The notes under the pieces are model-generated. The model was not told the DNA's origin. It was given only the letters and a program-made list of their open reading frames with translations, and searched no databases. Shown here one piece after another: positions 19,157 to 27,560 of a stretch of 56,048 bases of DNA. The stretch's first letter is position 1, and every line of letters starts with the position of its first letter. The position numbers were made by a program, and so were the translations under genes. The stretch is from Pseudomonadota bacterium (GTDB lineage Bacteria > Pseudomonadota > Gammaproteobacteria > Burkholderiales > Burkholderiaceae_C). The stretch covers positions 1 through 56,048 of the forward strand of contig JAJZEC010000018.1 in NCBI GenBank assembly GCA_021805825.1. Reading direction: 5' to 3'.

Positions 19157-20405
19157 TCCCGCCGTAGACCCCGAGCGTCGAAGTCGCGGCCACCACCGCG
19201 AGCACCAGCCACAGGTACCAGCCGCGCAGCCTGTGCTCCGGCGGCAAGGCCTTGACCGCCAGTGCGACCAGGAAGCCCAGCACCAGCGGCAGCATGAGGG
19301 CATTCATCACCTCGACACCGATCGACAGCGCGACCAGATCCGGGGCCAGCGCGACGATCAGCGCACCGCCGATCACGCCCGCCGAGAACACCAGGTAGAA
19401 CCATGGAGCCTCCAGAGGGTGCAGTTCGAGCGAATGCTTGTAGCCGCTGACCTCGCCGAAGCCCCAGGCCGCGGCCAGCGCGACGACGATGGCGGCCACC
19501 ATCGCCGCCCCCAGCATGCCCAGCCCGAACAGCGTGTGGCCCAGGGTGCGGCCGAGGAAAGGGGTCAGCGCCTGTGCCACCTGGCCCACGGTATTCAGCG
19601 GCGGGCTCAGGTGACCGGCCCACAGCGTGGCCGCCGCAGCCACCAGCACCGCGGCCATCACCACCTGGGTCAGCAGCGCGCCGGCGGCGGTGTCCCAGCG
19701 GGCCGCCGCGTATTCCTCGGCGCGCAGCCCCTTGTCGGCGACCGCCGACTGCTGGTAGAAGACCATCCAGGGCATGATCACCGCGCCGATGTTGGCCGCC
19801 ACCAGATAGCGCATGCCCGAGTGCGCCAGCGGATTGGTGGCCAGCCCGGCCAGCACGTCGGCGCCATGCGCGGGCGCGCGCAGCGCCACCCCGATGAACA
19901 CGAGTTCGAACAGCCCCAGCGCGATGGCCACGCGCTCGACGCGCCGGTAGCTGCCGGTCCACACCACCAGCAGCAGGAAACCGGCTGCCAGCGCCAGGCT
20001 CACCGCACGCGGCACGCCGAACAGTTCGCCGATGCCGGCGACCCCGGAGAATTCGGTCAGCAGCGCACCCACCGTGGCCACCGCCAACCCGCTGACCGAC
20101 ACCCAGGCCCAGAAACCGCCGAAGGTCTCGCGGATGAGTTCGCCATGCCCCTTGCCGGTGAAGATGCCCAGACGCACCGTCAGTTCCTGCACCACGAACA
20201 GGATGGGCACCAGCGCCAGCTGCAGCGCGAGCAGGCCGTAACCCCATTGCGCGCCGCTCTGCGCGGCGGTCAGGATGCTGCCGACGTCGGTGTCGGCCAG
20301 CATGACCACCAAGCCCGGGCCGAGCACGGCCAGGAAGACCCGCCAGCGGGGGCGCAGGCGGGCAGGCAGCGTGGATTCAGGATCGGTCTGCGCACAGGCG
20401 GACAT
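19137..20405 (-). CDS. NRAMP-related divalent metal transporter
   Basis: A 422-residue membrane protein with about 11 hydrophobic segments. TM1 carries [20 protein letters not shown] where classical NRAMPs have DPGN, and TM6 carries [20 protein letters not shown] where they have MPH. The [20 protein letters not shown] loop matches NRAMP-like importers. The overall fold should be LeuT-like and proton-coupled, but the altered binding-site motifs make the ion uncertain (Mn2+, Fe2+ or another). A candidate Fur box about 90 bases upstream of ATG 20405 supports iron or manganese. The frame extends upstream as a shadow over the methyltransferase. Confidence 0.78.
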   Translation of the reverse strand: MSACAQTDPESTLPARLRPRWRVFLAVLGPGLVVMLADTDVGSILTAAQSGAQWGYGLLALQLALVPILFVVQELTVRLGIFTGKGHGELIRETFGGFWAWVSVSGLAVATVGALLTEFSGVAGIGELFGVPRAVSLALAAGFLLLVVWTGSYRRVERVAIALGLFELVFIGVALRAPAHGADVLAGLATNPLAHSGMRYLVAANIGAVIMPWMVFYQQSAVADKGLRAEEYAAARWDTAAGALLTQVVMAAVLVAAAATLWAGHLSPPLNTVGQVAQALTPFLGRTLGHTLFGLGMLGAAMVAAIVVALAAAWGFGEVSGYKHSLELHPLEAPWFYLVFSAGVIGGALIVALAPDLVALSIGVEVMNALMLPLVLGFLVALAVKALPPEHRLRGWYLWLVLAVVAATSTLGVYGGISGVVG

Positions 20406-20493
20406 GAGGTCGGGACGGCAAGTCCAGGATGGGAACGGTGGCGGCGGGGGCGGCGAGGCTTGGCGCCGTGAAGTTGCGACGCAGCAGCAATGA

Positions 20494-20512
20494 GCGAATG
20501 ATAATCGTTCTT
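20494..20512. promoter_or_regulatory. Candidate Fur box
   Basis: GCGAATGATAATCGTTCTT matches the 19-base Fur consensus (GATAATGATAATCATTATC) at 14 positions, including the core ATGATAATC. It is also AT-rich against a GC-rich background. It lies in the 219-base divergent region between the NRAMP-like gene (ATG 20405, minus) and the methyltransferase gene (ATG 20625, plus). Confidence 0.55.
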
Positions 20513-20624
20513 GATACGCAGGCCAACCACGACTTTGCCTCGGGGCGCCTTCCGGGCACGCGGGCGCGCGTCGTAACATGCAGGGATTTCCCGCAGCCGC
20601 CGATTCGCAGGAGCCTAGTACGCG

Positions 20625-21275
20625 ATGGACTTCGAACAAGCCCGCTTCAACATGATCGAGCAGCAGATCCGCACCTGGGACGTGCTCGACCCGGATGTGC
20701 TGGATCTGCTGGCCGCGGTCAAGCGCGAGGATTTCGTCCCCGCCGCCTACCGCACGCTGGCGTTCTCCGACCTGGAGATTCCCCTGCCTTGCGGCGAGAG
20801 CATGCTGGCGCCGAAGGTCGAGGCGCGCCTGCTGCAGGAAGTCGCGGTGCGCAAGCACGAGTGGGTGCTGGAAGTCGGCACCGGCAGCGGCTTCATGGCG
20901 GCGCTGCTCGGGCACTGCGCGGCGCATGTGCTGAGCCTGGAAATCCACCCCGAACTCGCCGAGGCCGCGCAGCAGCGGCTGCGTCAGGCCGGAGTGATGA
21001 ACGCCAACGTGCGCTGCATGGACGCCTCCCACGAACTGCCTCCCGGGGAGTTCGACGTCATCGTGCTGTCCGGCTCGGTCGCGCAGATCCCGCAGGCCCT
21101 GATCGATCGCCTCAAGCCGGGCGGGCGCCTGTGCGCGGTGGTCGGCGAACTTCCGATCATGCGCGCACAATTGCTCACCCGGGTGGACGAGCGCGCATCG
21201 CGCCTGACCGACCTGTTCGACACCGTCGCGCCACGGCTGCATGGCTTCGCGGAAGCCGAACGCTTCCACTTCTGA
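20625..21275 (+). CDS. Protein-L-isoaspartate O-methyltransferase-family protein
   Basis: 216 residues of the PCMT family. It begins MDFEQARFNMIEQQIRTWDV, has RTLAFSDLEIPLPCGESMLAP in place of the classic PCMT substrate loop, then VLEVGTGSGFMAALL (SAM-binding motif I), and VIVLSGSVAQIPQALIDRLK. Members either repair isoaspartate or act as SAM methyltransferases in other roles. The C-terminal extension of true Pcm is absent. It is followed after 25 bases by a single-domain rhodanese, a pairing common in Burkholderiales, usually upstream of tolC; tolC is not present here. Confidence 0.8.
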   Translation: MDFEQARFNMIEQQIRTWDVLDPDVLDLLAAVKREDFVPAAYRTLAFSDLEIPLPCGESMLAPKVEARLLQEVAVRKHEWVLEVGTGSGFMAALLGHCAAHVLSLEIHPELAEAAQQRLRQAGVMNANVRCMDASHELPPGEFDVIVLSGSVAQIPQALIDRLKPGGRLCAVVGELPIMRAQLLTRVDERASRLTDLFDTVAPRLHGFAEAERFHF

Positions 21276-21300
21276 AGGCCCTGCTCCACCGCCAGCCACC

Positions 21301-21645
21301 ATGACCATCGCCCAACTCACCGTCGCCGAACTGCGCGACCTGCTGGACAACCCGCAGGAATTCGACTCCTGGCATGTCGTCGACGTACGCGAGGCCTGGG
21401 AACTCGAACGCGCGAGCATCCGCCATGCCTGCTTCCGCTGCGCCCACATGCCCAAGGCCACGGTGCCGCTGCGGCTGGAGGAACTGCCGCGCGACAAGAA
21501 GCTGCTGATCATGTGCCGCACCGGTGGGCGCAGCACGGAGATCGCCCACCACCTGCTGCAACGGGGTTTCGAGCAGGTCTACAACCTGCAGGGGGGCATC
21601 ACCGCGTGGTCGCGCGAGATCGATCCCTCGATTCCCACCTACTGA
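21301..21645 (+). CDS. Single-domain rhodanese-like sulfurtransferase
   Basis: 114 residues. The fold starts AELRDLLDN, has VVDVREAWELERASI, and the active-site loop is MCRTGGRSTEIAHHLLQRGF, with catalytic Cys in CRTGGRS. No signal peptide follows from ATG 21301; an in-frame extension to 21241 overlaps the methyltransferase gene and is unlikely. It should transfer sulfane sulfur in the cytoplasm. The last 7 bases overlap the convergent waaA gene. Confidence 0.85.
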   Translation: MTIAQLTVAELRDLLDNPQEFDSWHVVDVREAWELERASIRHACFRCAHMPKATVPLRLEELPRDKKLLIMCRTGGRSTEIAHHLLQRGFEQVYNLQGGITAWSREIDPSIPTY

Positions 21646-23000
21646 GGCCGCAGGGGCGCCTGCCGGCGCGCTCCATCCTGCTGCGCCCGCTGCAGGCTGC
21701 GGGCGATCCAGTGCGCCTGCGCCTGCGCGGCGCCGCGGTGCGCGGTGCTGAAGGCGCGCGCCGCCTGACGCGCGCGTTGCAGCGCCGGTTCGTCCTGCAG
21801 CCACCCCAGCAGGCTGCTCCAGACGGCCGCGGCGTCGTCGACGCGCAACGCCGCCCCAGCCTGCTCGGCCTGCTCGACGGCCTGGGCGAAGTTGAACACA
21901 TGCGGGCCGAGCACCACCGGGCAGCCTTCGGCGCAGGCCTCGATCAGGTTCTGTCCGCCCAGCGGCAGCAGGCTGCCGCCGATGAAGGCGGCGTCGGCCA
22001 TCGCGTAATAGGCCGGCATTTCCCCCATGCTGTCACCCACCCACACCGCCATGTCGGCATGGGCGGGCCCGGCGCTGCGCAGCCCATGGCGCAGACCGCG
22101 TTGCTGCAGCAGTTGCTGCAGCGCCGGCACGCGCTCGATATGGCGTGGCACCAGCACCAGCAGCACGCCGGGCAGTCCACCAGGAGGCAGGCTGTCGAGC
22201 AGCAACTGTTCCTCGGCCACGCCGCGATGCTCCCGCGTCGAGGCGAGCACCAACACGCGCCGTACCCCGGCGGCGGTTCGCCACTGCCTGCCCAGCTGGC
22301 GCAACTGCGCATCGCCGCGGCGGTCGAATTTCAGGTTGCCGGCGACCACCACCTCGCGCAGGCCCAGGCTGCGCAGGCGCGCGGCGTCACCCCCGGTCTG
22401 CGCGGCCGCCCCCGACAGCGCGCCGCAGGTCGCCTGCGCCAGCGCGGGCCAATGCCCCCAGCGCGCCCGGCTGCGCGGCGACAGCCGCGCATTGGCCAGC
22501 AAAAGGGCCACGCCACGGGCCGCGCAGCCCTGCGCGAGGTTGGGCCACAATTCGGTTTCCATCAGCACCCCGACCTGCGGGCGGAAGTGCCGCAGAAATG
22601 CGTCGACCGCCCACGGCAGGTCGTAGGGCAGCCAGGCCTGCAGATCCCCAGGGCGCAGCAATTCGGCCCCCGCCGCGCGCCCGCTGGGCGTGGTGTGGGT
22701 CAGCAGTAGACCCAACTCAGGGCACTCCCGCCGAAGCGCTTCGAGCAGCGGCGCCGCCGCACGCGTCTCTCCCAGCGACACCGCGTGCAACCACAACCTG
22801 GGTCGCCCCGCAGGCACCCTCCAGTCCACGGTGTAGCGCCCGAAGCGCTCGCCCAGGCCTCGGATGTACGCGCGCTCGCGGCGCGCACGCCACAGCAGGC
22901 GCAGCACGGCCAGCGGCGCCAGCAGGCACCAGGCCAGGGTGTACAGACGCAGGGCGCGCCGGCGGGCGGCATCGCGCCGCGGCACCACGGGATCGCTCAC
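21639..23000 (-). CDS. waaA: 3-deoxy-D-manno-octulosonic acid (KDO) transferase
   Basis: A 453-residue membrane-anchored GT30 glycosyltransferase that adds KDO to lipid A precursor. It has an N-terminal membrane helix near LYTLAWCLLAPLAVLRLLW, then LWLHAVSLGETRAA, THTTPSGRAAG, METELWPNL, and in the C-terminal domain GGSLLPLGGQNLIEACAEGC and GPHVFNFAQAV. All are diagnostic of KdtA. The start is a GTG (23000) overlapping the waaC stop as GTGA, so translation is coupled. The C-terminal tail runs slightly over the rhodanese gene. Confidence 0.93.
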   Translation of the reverse strand: MSDPVVPRRDAARRRALRLYTLAWCLLAPLAVLRLLWRARRERAYIRGLGERFGRYTVDWRVPAGRPRLWLHAVSLGETRAAAPLLEALRRECPELGLLLTHTTPSGRAAGAELLRPGDLQAWLPYDLPWAVDAFLRHFRPQVGVLMETELWPNLAQGCAARGVALLLANARLSPRSRARWGHWPALAQATCGALSGAAAQTGGDAARLRSLGLREVVVAGNLKFDRRGDAQLRQLGRQWRTAAGVRRVLVLASTREHRGVAEEQLLLDSLPPGGLPGVLLVLVPRHIERVPALQQLLQQRGLRHGLRSAGPAHADMAVWVGDSMGEMPAYYAMADAAFIGGSLLPLGGQNLIEACAEGCPVVLGPHVFNFAQAVEQAEQAGAALRVDDAAAVWSSLLGWLQDEPALQRARQAARAFSTAHRGAAQAQAHWIARSLQRAQQDGARRQAPLRPQ

Positions 23001-24049
23001 GACGCCCCCTGCGTAGCGTCCACCGGCGTCTGCTGCAACAATTCATCGGCCGCCTGCAGGACTTCGTCGACCTCCGGTGGTCGCGCCACCCCGCCGAGGT
23101 TGCGGTGGGCGAAGCGCGAGCGGATGCCCACCTGATCCGGGGAGGTCGCGGTGTAGATGCCGATCACCGGACGCTCGACTGCCGCCGCGAGAAAACTCAA
23201 ACCGGTGTCGACGCCGACCACCAGCGCGCTGGCCCGCAGCACGCGCGCCCACTGATGCAGGCCCAGGCGCTGCGGAGCCACCGCCACCGGAGGCTGCGCA
23301 GCGGCAGCCGCCTCGATGCCCGCGGCGATGCGGCGGGCGCGTGCGCGCTCGTCCTCGCTGCCCCAGGCCAGAACCAGCGCCAGGCCACGCGCGCGCAGTT
23401 GCCTGCCGAACTCGATCCAGTGCGGCTCGGGCCAGAGCTTTTCGTCGCGCGCGGTGGCGGTCAGCAGCACCGCGAAGGGCGCCGACCCGCCGATCCAGTC
23501 CGGGCGCTGCGCCGGCACGCACAGCCCGTAGACCGGCTCGCCCCGAGGCTCGTACCCCAGGGCCCATCCGCACAGGCGACGGTAGCGGGTGACGGCGATC
23601 AAGGCATCGAAGGGCGGCGCGGCCATGCGGCGGTCGTACAGCCACGCGGCCGCCGGCTCGCGGCAGGCCCGCCCCTTCCATCCGAAACGCGTGCCCGAGG
23701 CCAGCCGCGCCAGCAGCGCGCTCTTGCACAGGCCCTGCAAGTCGATGATCGCGTCGAAGTGGCGTGGTTCCAGGTCTGCGCGCAACTTCCGCCAGGCCTG
23801 ACGCGTGCTGGCCGCCAGGGGCTTGCGCCACCATGCGCGCCAGGCGACCTCGACGACCCGCGCCACCCCGGGGTGCGCATGCACGAGCTCGGCGTAGGCG
23901 GGCTCGAGCATCCACTCGATGTGCGCCTCGGGGAAGTGCTCGAGGATGTCGTGCACCACGGGCAGGGCCTGCACGATATCGCCCATCGAGCTCGTCTTGA
24001 CCAGCAGCACCCGCGGGCACGGGTGCTCGGGATGCGCTGCGCCGGGCAT
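22997..24049 (-). CDS. waaC: Lipopolysaccharide heptosyltransferase I
   Basis: A 350-residue GT9 enzyme that adds the first L-glycero-D-manno-heptose to KDO. Signature segments are VLLVKTSSMGDIVQALPVVH, EWMLEPAYAELVHAHPGV, IIDLQGLCKSALLA, and VGVDTGLSFLAAAVERPVIG. It starts immediately after the phosphomannomutase stop (TGAATG) and overlaps waaA. The three genes form a minus-strand core-LPS operon. Confidence 0.92.
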   Translation of the reverse strand: MPGAAHPEHPCPRVLLVKTSSMGDIVQALPVVHDILEHFPEAHIEWMLEPAYAELVHAHPGVARVVEVAWRAWWRKPLAASTRQAWRKLRADLEPRHFDAIIDLQGLCKSALLARLASGTRFGWKGRACREPAAAWLYDRRMAAPPFDALIAVTRYRRLCGWALGYEPRGEPVYGLCVPAQRPDWIGGSAPFAVLLTATARDEKLWPEPHWIEFGRQLRARGLALVLAWGSEDERARARRIAAGIEAAAAAQPPVAVAPQRLGLHQWARVLRASALVVGVDTGLSFLAAAVERPVIGIYTATSPDQVGIRSRFAHRNLGGVARPPEVDEVLQAADELLQQTPVDATQGAS

Positions 24050-25426
24050 TCAGAAGGGAAGACGGAGCCCGGGTTCCAACTGCAGCAAGGCCTGCCGGAA
24101 TTCCTGCTGGATGCGTTGCATCGCCTGCGCATCGCGTGCCTCGAAGCGCAGAACCACGCAAGGCGTGGTGTTGGACGGCCGCGCCAGCCCGAAACCGTCG
24201 TCGTACTCGGCGCGCACGCCGTCGATGGTGTGGATATGGCGTGCGCTCGGAAAGCGGCCCTCGCGCTGCAGGCGCTCGCACAGCGCGAACTGCTGCTGCG
24301 GCTCGGTGATGATCTTCAGCTCGGGGGTGGACAGCGCGTCCGGCAGATCGAGGAGCAGCGCCTGCGCATCGGCCGCGCGGGCGAGCAATTCGAGCAGGCG
24401 CGCTGCGCCGTACTGCGCATCGTCGAAGCCGTACCACCGATCCTTGAAGAAGATGTGTCCGCTCATCTCCCCGGCCAGCGGCGCGCCGACCTCCTTCATG
24501 CGCGCCTTGATCAGCGAATGCCCGGTGCGCCACATCATCGGCTGGCCACCATGCCTGCGCACCCAGGGATCGAGGTTGGCGGTGCACTTCACGTCGTACA
24601 GGATCGGTGCGCCCGGGTGGCGCTGCAGCACGTCGGCGGCGTACAGCATCAGCTGGCGGTCGGGCCAGATCACCTGCCCGCTGCGGGTGACGACGCCGAG
24701 TCGGTCGCCGTCGCCGTCGAAGGCCAGTCCGACTTCGGCATCGGTCTCGCGCAACACGCGTTGCAGGTCTTCCAGGTTGTGCGGGTCGGCAGGATCGGGA
24801 TGATGGTTCGGGAAACTGCCGTCGACCTCGCAGAACAGCTCGGTGACCCGGCAGCCCAGGCGGCGCAGCAGTTCGGGCGCGAAGGCGCCGGCCACGCCGT
24901 TGCCGCAATCCACCGCGACGTGCATCGGGCGCGCCAGCTGCACGTCGGAAACGATGCGCTGCAGGTAGGGCTCGACGATGCTGGCGCTGCGCAAGCCCCC
25001 GTTGCCGCTGCTGTAGTCCTCCGCGAGCGTCCGTTCGCGCAGCGCAGCGATCTGCTCGCCATGCAGCGCGTTGCCCTGCAGCACCATCTTCAGGCCGTTG
25101 TACTCGGGCGGGTTGTGGCTGCCGGTGATCTGGATGCCGTTGCCGATGTCGGTGGTGGCACAGGCGAAGTACAGCATCGGCGTGGCGTTCATGCCGAGGT
25201 CGACCACGTCGAGGCCGCCGGCGCGCAGCCCCTCGGTCAGCGCCTGCGCCAGTTGCGGCCCCGAATCGCGGCCGTCGCGGCTGATGTAGACGGCCGTCTG
25301 CGCGCACGCGCGCGCCATCGTCGCGTAGGCGCGGCCGATGTGCACGCAGGCGTCGGCGCTGAGCGCCTGGGGAACGATGCCGCGGATGTCGTAGGCCTTG
25401 AACAGTGAAGGGTCGAGTTGCGCCAT
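24050..25426 (-). CDS. manB: Phosphomannomutase/phosphoglucomutase
   Basis: 458 residues of the alpha-D-phosphohexomutase family, interconverting hexose 6- and 1-phosphates for sugar-nucleotide and LPS synthesis. The domains run in order: LFKAYDIRGIVPQ, catalytic phosphoserine loop GIQITGSHNPPEYNGLKM, metal-binding GLAFDGDGDRLGVV, sugar-binding GEMSGHIFFKDRWYG, and phosphate-binding RPSNTTPCVVLRFEA. The start MAQLDPSLFKAYD (ATG 25426) is preferred to an upstream ATG that would overlap apaH on the other strand. Similar to AlgC/ManB; dual specificity is likely. Confidence 0.9.
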   Translation of the reverse strand: MAQLDPSLFKAYDIRGIVPQALSADACVHIGRAYATMARACAQTAVYISRDGRDSGPQLAQALTEGLRAGGLDVVDLGMNATPMLYFACATTDIGNGIQITGSHNPPEYNGLKMVLQGNALHGEQIAALRERTLAEDYSSGNGGLRSASIVEPYLQRIVSDVQLARPMHVAVDCGNGVAGAFAPELLRRLGCRVTELFCEVDGSFPNHHPDPADPHNLEDLQRVLRETDAEVGLAFDGDGDRLGVVTRSGQVIWPDRQLMLYAADVLQRHPGAPILYDVKCTANLDPWVRRHGGQPMMWRTGHSLIKARMKEVGAPLAGEMSGHIFFKDRWYGFDDAQYGAARLLELLARAADAQALLLDLPDALSTPELKIITEPQQQFALCERLQREGRFPSARHIHTIDGVRAEYDDGFGLARPSNTTPCVVLRFEARDAQAMQRIQQEFRQALLQLEPGLRLPF

Positions 25427-25571
25427 GGAAATCCCGATGCGATGGCTGGGGTTGCGGTGGACGGCCGCGCTTGCATTGCACTGCCGGTACGCTGCGCGGG
25501 CTGCCGAACGCCCTGATTGCAGGCAGAATGGCATTTTCTCACGACCGTGGGGCCGCTCACGACACGCGCCG

Positions 25572-26420
25572 ATGGCCACCTACTGGATCGGCGACCTGCA
25601 GGGCTGCGACCTTGCACTGGCTCGCCTGCTGGACACCATTGCCTTCGACCCCGCCTGCGACCGCCTGGTCGTGCTTGGCGATGCGGTCAACCGCGGACCG
25701 GGCTCGGCCGCCTGCCTGCGGCTGCTGATGCGCCTGGGCGACGCGGCGCAGTGCCTGCTGGGCAACCACGACCTGCACCTGCTGGCGGTCGCCGAGGGCC
25801 TGCGGCGCGCCCACCGCAGCGACACCCTGGACGACATCCTGCACGCGCCGGACCGCGAGGAACTGCTGCAGTGGGTACGCCAGCGCCCGCTGGCGCTGTT
25901 CGAGCAGGGTTGGCTGCTGGTGCATGCCGGCGTGCTGCCGCAGTGGACCGTGCAGCAGACCCTGAAGCTGGCGGCCGAGGTCGAGCAGCAGCTGCGTGGC
26001 CCGGCCTCCCGCTCCTTCCTCGCCGATCTCTTCGGCAACCAGCCGGCCGGTTGGTCCGATGAGCTGCCCGCGCCCGATCGCTGGCGGGTGACGGTCAATG
26101 CGCTGACCCGCGTGCGCTACATCGACACCCGGAACGGGAGCATGGATTTTCACTGCAAGCAGGCGCCGGGCTCGGCGCCGCGCGAACTGCTGCCGTGGTA
26201 CGCCATCCCCGGGCGCGCCAGCCTGGGCACGCCGATTGCGTTCGGACACTGGTCGAGCCTCGGGCTCGCCTGGCGGCATGGAGCGCTGTGCCTGGACAGC
26301 GGCTGCCTGTGGGGAGGCAGCCTGAGCTGCGTGCGGGTGGGCGATGCGCAGCCGCGCTGGCTGTCGGTGACCAGCGTGCCCTGCCCGGAACAGGCCTGCA
26401 CAGCGACCAACCATGTATAA
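25572..26420 (+). CDS. apaH: Symmetrical bis(5'-nucleosyl)-tetraphosphatase
   Basis: A 282-residue PPP-family phosphatase that splits Ap4A into two ADP. Metal-site motifs are YWIGDLQGCDLAL (GDxxG), VVLGDAVNRGPGS (GDxxxRG) and CLLGNHDLHLLAV (GNHD). Further on are LVHAGVLPQW and PIAFGHWSSLGL. The ATG at 25572 gives MATYWIGD. The stop codon TAA overlaps the -10 box of the following ribosomal-protein promoter. The 145 bases up to the divergent phosphomannomutase hold no clear promoter. Confidence 0.93.
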   Translation: MATYWIGDLQGCDLALARLLDTIAFDPACDRLVVLGDAVNRGPGSAACLRLLMRLGDAAQCLLGNHDLHLLAVAEGLRRAHRSDTLDDILHAPDREELLQWVRQRPLALFEQGWLLVHAGVLPQWTVQQTLKLAAEVEQQLRGPASRSFLADLFGNQPAGWSDELPAPDRWRVTVNALTRVRYIDTRNGSMDFHCKQAPGSAPRELLPWYAIPGRASLGTPIAFGHWSSLGLAWRHGALCLDSGCLWGGSLSCVRVGDAQPRWLSVTSVPCPEQACTATNHV

Positions 26421-26421
26421 T
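26416..26421 (+). promoter_or_regulatory. -10 box of the rpmBG promoter
   Basis: A perfect TATAAT overlaps the apaH stop codon (TAA at 26418-26420), 37 bases before the rpmB ATG. The -35 is weak (CTGCAC around 26396). A strong -10 is expected for ribosomal-protein genes. Confidence 0.6.
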
Positions 26422-26457
26422 TCCGCTTTTTGCCAACATCTATAAGTGGAGTGCTGC

Positions 26458-26691
26458 ATGGCACGCGTCTGTCAGGTAACCGGCAAGGGGCCGATGGTGG
26501 GTAACAACGTTTCCCACGCCAACAACAAGACCAAGCGCCGCTTCCTGCCCAACCTGCAATACCGCAGGATCTGGGTCGAGAGCGAGAACCGCTATGTGCG
26601 TCTGCGCATTTCGAACGCCGCGCTGCGGCTGATCGACAAGGTCGGCATCGATGCGGTGCTGGCCGACCTGCGCGCGCGCGGTGCGGTCTGA
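26458..26691 (+). CDS. rpmB: 50S ribosomal protein L28
   Basis: 77 residues, the usual length. [20 protein letters not shown] and [13 protein letters not shown] are diagnostic of L28. L28 binds 23S rRNA in the large subunit near the E site. The ATG at 26458 is chosen; a slightly earlier in-frame start gives a non-conserved leader. AGTGGAG lies upstream. rpmG follows after 40 bases. Confidence 0.97.
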   Translation: MARVCQVTGKGPMVGNNVSHANNKTKRRFLPNLQYRRIWVESENRYVRLRISNAALRLIDKVGIDAVLADLRARGAV

Positions 26692-26731
26692 CCCCTCCTC
26701 TACTGAACCCTGCACCCGGGAGTGACAAGCA

Positions 26732-26899
26732 ATGGCCAAGGGCGGACGTGAAAAGATCAAGCTGGAGTCGACCGCGGGCACCGGTCACTTCTACACCACG
26801 ACCAAGAACAAGCGGATCCAGCCGGAGAAGATGGAAATCGCCAAGTTCGACCCGGTCGCGCGCAAGCATGTGGTCTACAAGGAAACCAAGCTGAAGTAA
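26732..26899 (+). CDS. rpmG: 50S ribosomal protein L33
   Basis: 55 residues. The translated start is [20 protein letters not shown], followed by YTTTKNKR and a [19 protein letters not shown] end. This is the Cys-less (zinc-independent) L33 type seen in most proteobacteria. CGGGAG stands about 10 bases before the ATG. It pairs with rpmB as in E. coli, and a strong hairpin terminator follows. Confidence 0.97.
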   Translation: MAKGGREKIKLESTAGTGHFYTTTKNKRIQPEKMEIAKFDPVARKHVVYKETKLK

Positions 26900-26948
26900 G
26901 CAGCGCCGCCGGGGCTCGCCCGTTCCCGGGCGCCCCGCGACAGGCATT

Positions 26949-26975
26949 CGAAGGCCCGCCAACGGCGGGCCTTCG
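26949..26975 (+). terminator. Rho-independent terminator after rpmG
   Basis: A perfect 12-bp stem CGAAGGCCCGCC / GGCGGGCCTTCG with an AAC loop, 49 bases after the rpmG stop. The T content after the stem is modest (TTCGT). The stem ends in A/T pairs, usual for such hairpins. Confidence 0.75.
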
Positions 26976-27033
26976 TTCGTCTGTGTCCGTCGTGCGCACG
27001 CACTGCCGGAGATTGCCGAGGCCCAAAGCAACA

Positions 27034-27052
27034 AGCCGGCGCAAGGCCGGCT
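27034..27052. terminator. Small hairpin in the rpmG/lipoprotein gap
   Basis: AGCCGGC-GCAAG-GCCGGCT, a 7-bp stem, lies between the terminator of rpmG and the larger inverted repeat. It could be a second terminator for either direction. Confidence 0.3.
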
Positions 27053-27070
27053 CGTCGATCCTGCACACAC

Positions 27071-27106
27071 GCCCGCCTAGGCAGGGCGGAGCCTGCCTAG
27101 GCGGGC
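27071..27106 (-). terminator. 15-bp perfect inverted repeat, probable terminator of the lipoprotein gene
   Basis: GCCCGCCTAGGCAGG and its exact complement CCTGCCTAGGCGGGC are separated by 6 bases (GCGGAG). It lies 10 bases after the stop of the lipoprotein gene on the minus strand. CCTAGG in each arm is itself a palindrome, so alternative small hairpins or a protein site are possible. Confidence 0.6.
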
Positions 27107-27115
27107 AAGGGCCGA

Positions 27116-27382
27116 TTACTTCTTCTGCTCGCTGGCAGCCGCGGCGGGAGCCGAGGCGGGAGTCGAGGCGGCCGGAGTGGCCGAAGCGGCGGCTTCAGGC
27201 TTCGCAGCCGAAGCCGAAGCCGAGGCGGCAGCCGGAGCGGCGCTCGCAGCCGGAGCGGCCGCCGAAGCCGGCGCAGCGGCCGAAGCCGGTTGCGACGCAG
27301 GAGCAGCAGCTTCTTCCTTCTTGCCGCAGGCGGCCAGGGCCAGCAGAGCGACCATCGAAGCCAACAAAACAGTCTTTTTCAT
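27116..27382 (-). CDS. Small Ala-rich lipoprotein
   Basis: 88 residues. A lipoprotein signal (MKKTVLLASMVALLALAACG) with lipobox LAAC, then KKEEAAAP and a low-complexity tail almost entirely of Ala, Ser and Pro, ending SEQKK. AGGA precedes the ATG at 27382. It probably sits in the outer or inner membrane as a short flexible peptide anchored by its lipid. No catalytic residues. It has its own candidate promoter (TATACT, complement of 27494-27499) and a leader of about 105 bases. Function unknown. Confidence 0.75.
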   Translation of the reverse strand: MKKTVLLASMVALLALAACGKKEEAAAPASQPASAAAPASAAAPAASAAPAAASASASAAKPEAAASATPAASTPASAPAAAASEQKK

Positions 27383-27493
27383 TTTGATCCTCAAGCGTCA
27401 GAACGACAAACAGGCAGGAACAGTCCGGCGGTTCCGGGTGGTGGTTGTGCAGCACGCTCCGCCCCATGCGTCGGGCCCCGAGCGCAACGCGCA

Positions 27494-27499
27494 AGTATA
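27494..27499 (-). promoter_or_regulatory. Candidate -10 of the lipoprotein gene
   Basis: TATACT on the minus strand, about 110 bases before the ATG at 27382. The -35 is not convincing. Confidence 0.35.
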
Positions 27500-27560
27500 G
27501 CGAAGGCCAGGGTTTCCACGGGGCCGTCGATCACGAATGCATCGAAATGTTGCGGCCCGA

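Noticed and set aside
22145-25408. 1087-codon plus-strand open frame opposite waaA, waaC and manB
   Set aside because: It covers three well-supported genes in antisense and has no domain or start signal.
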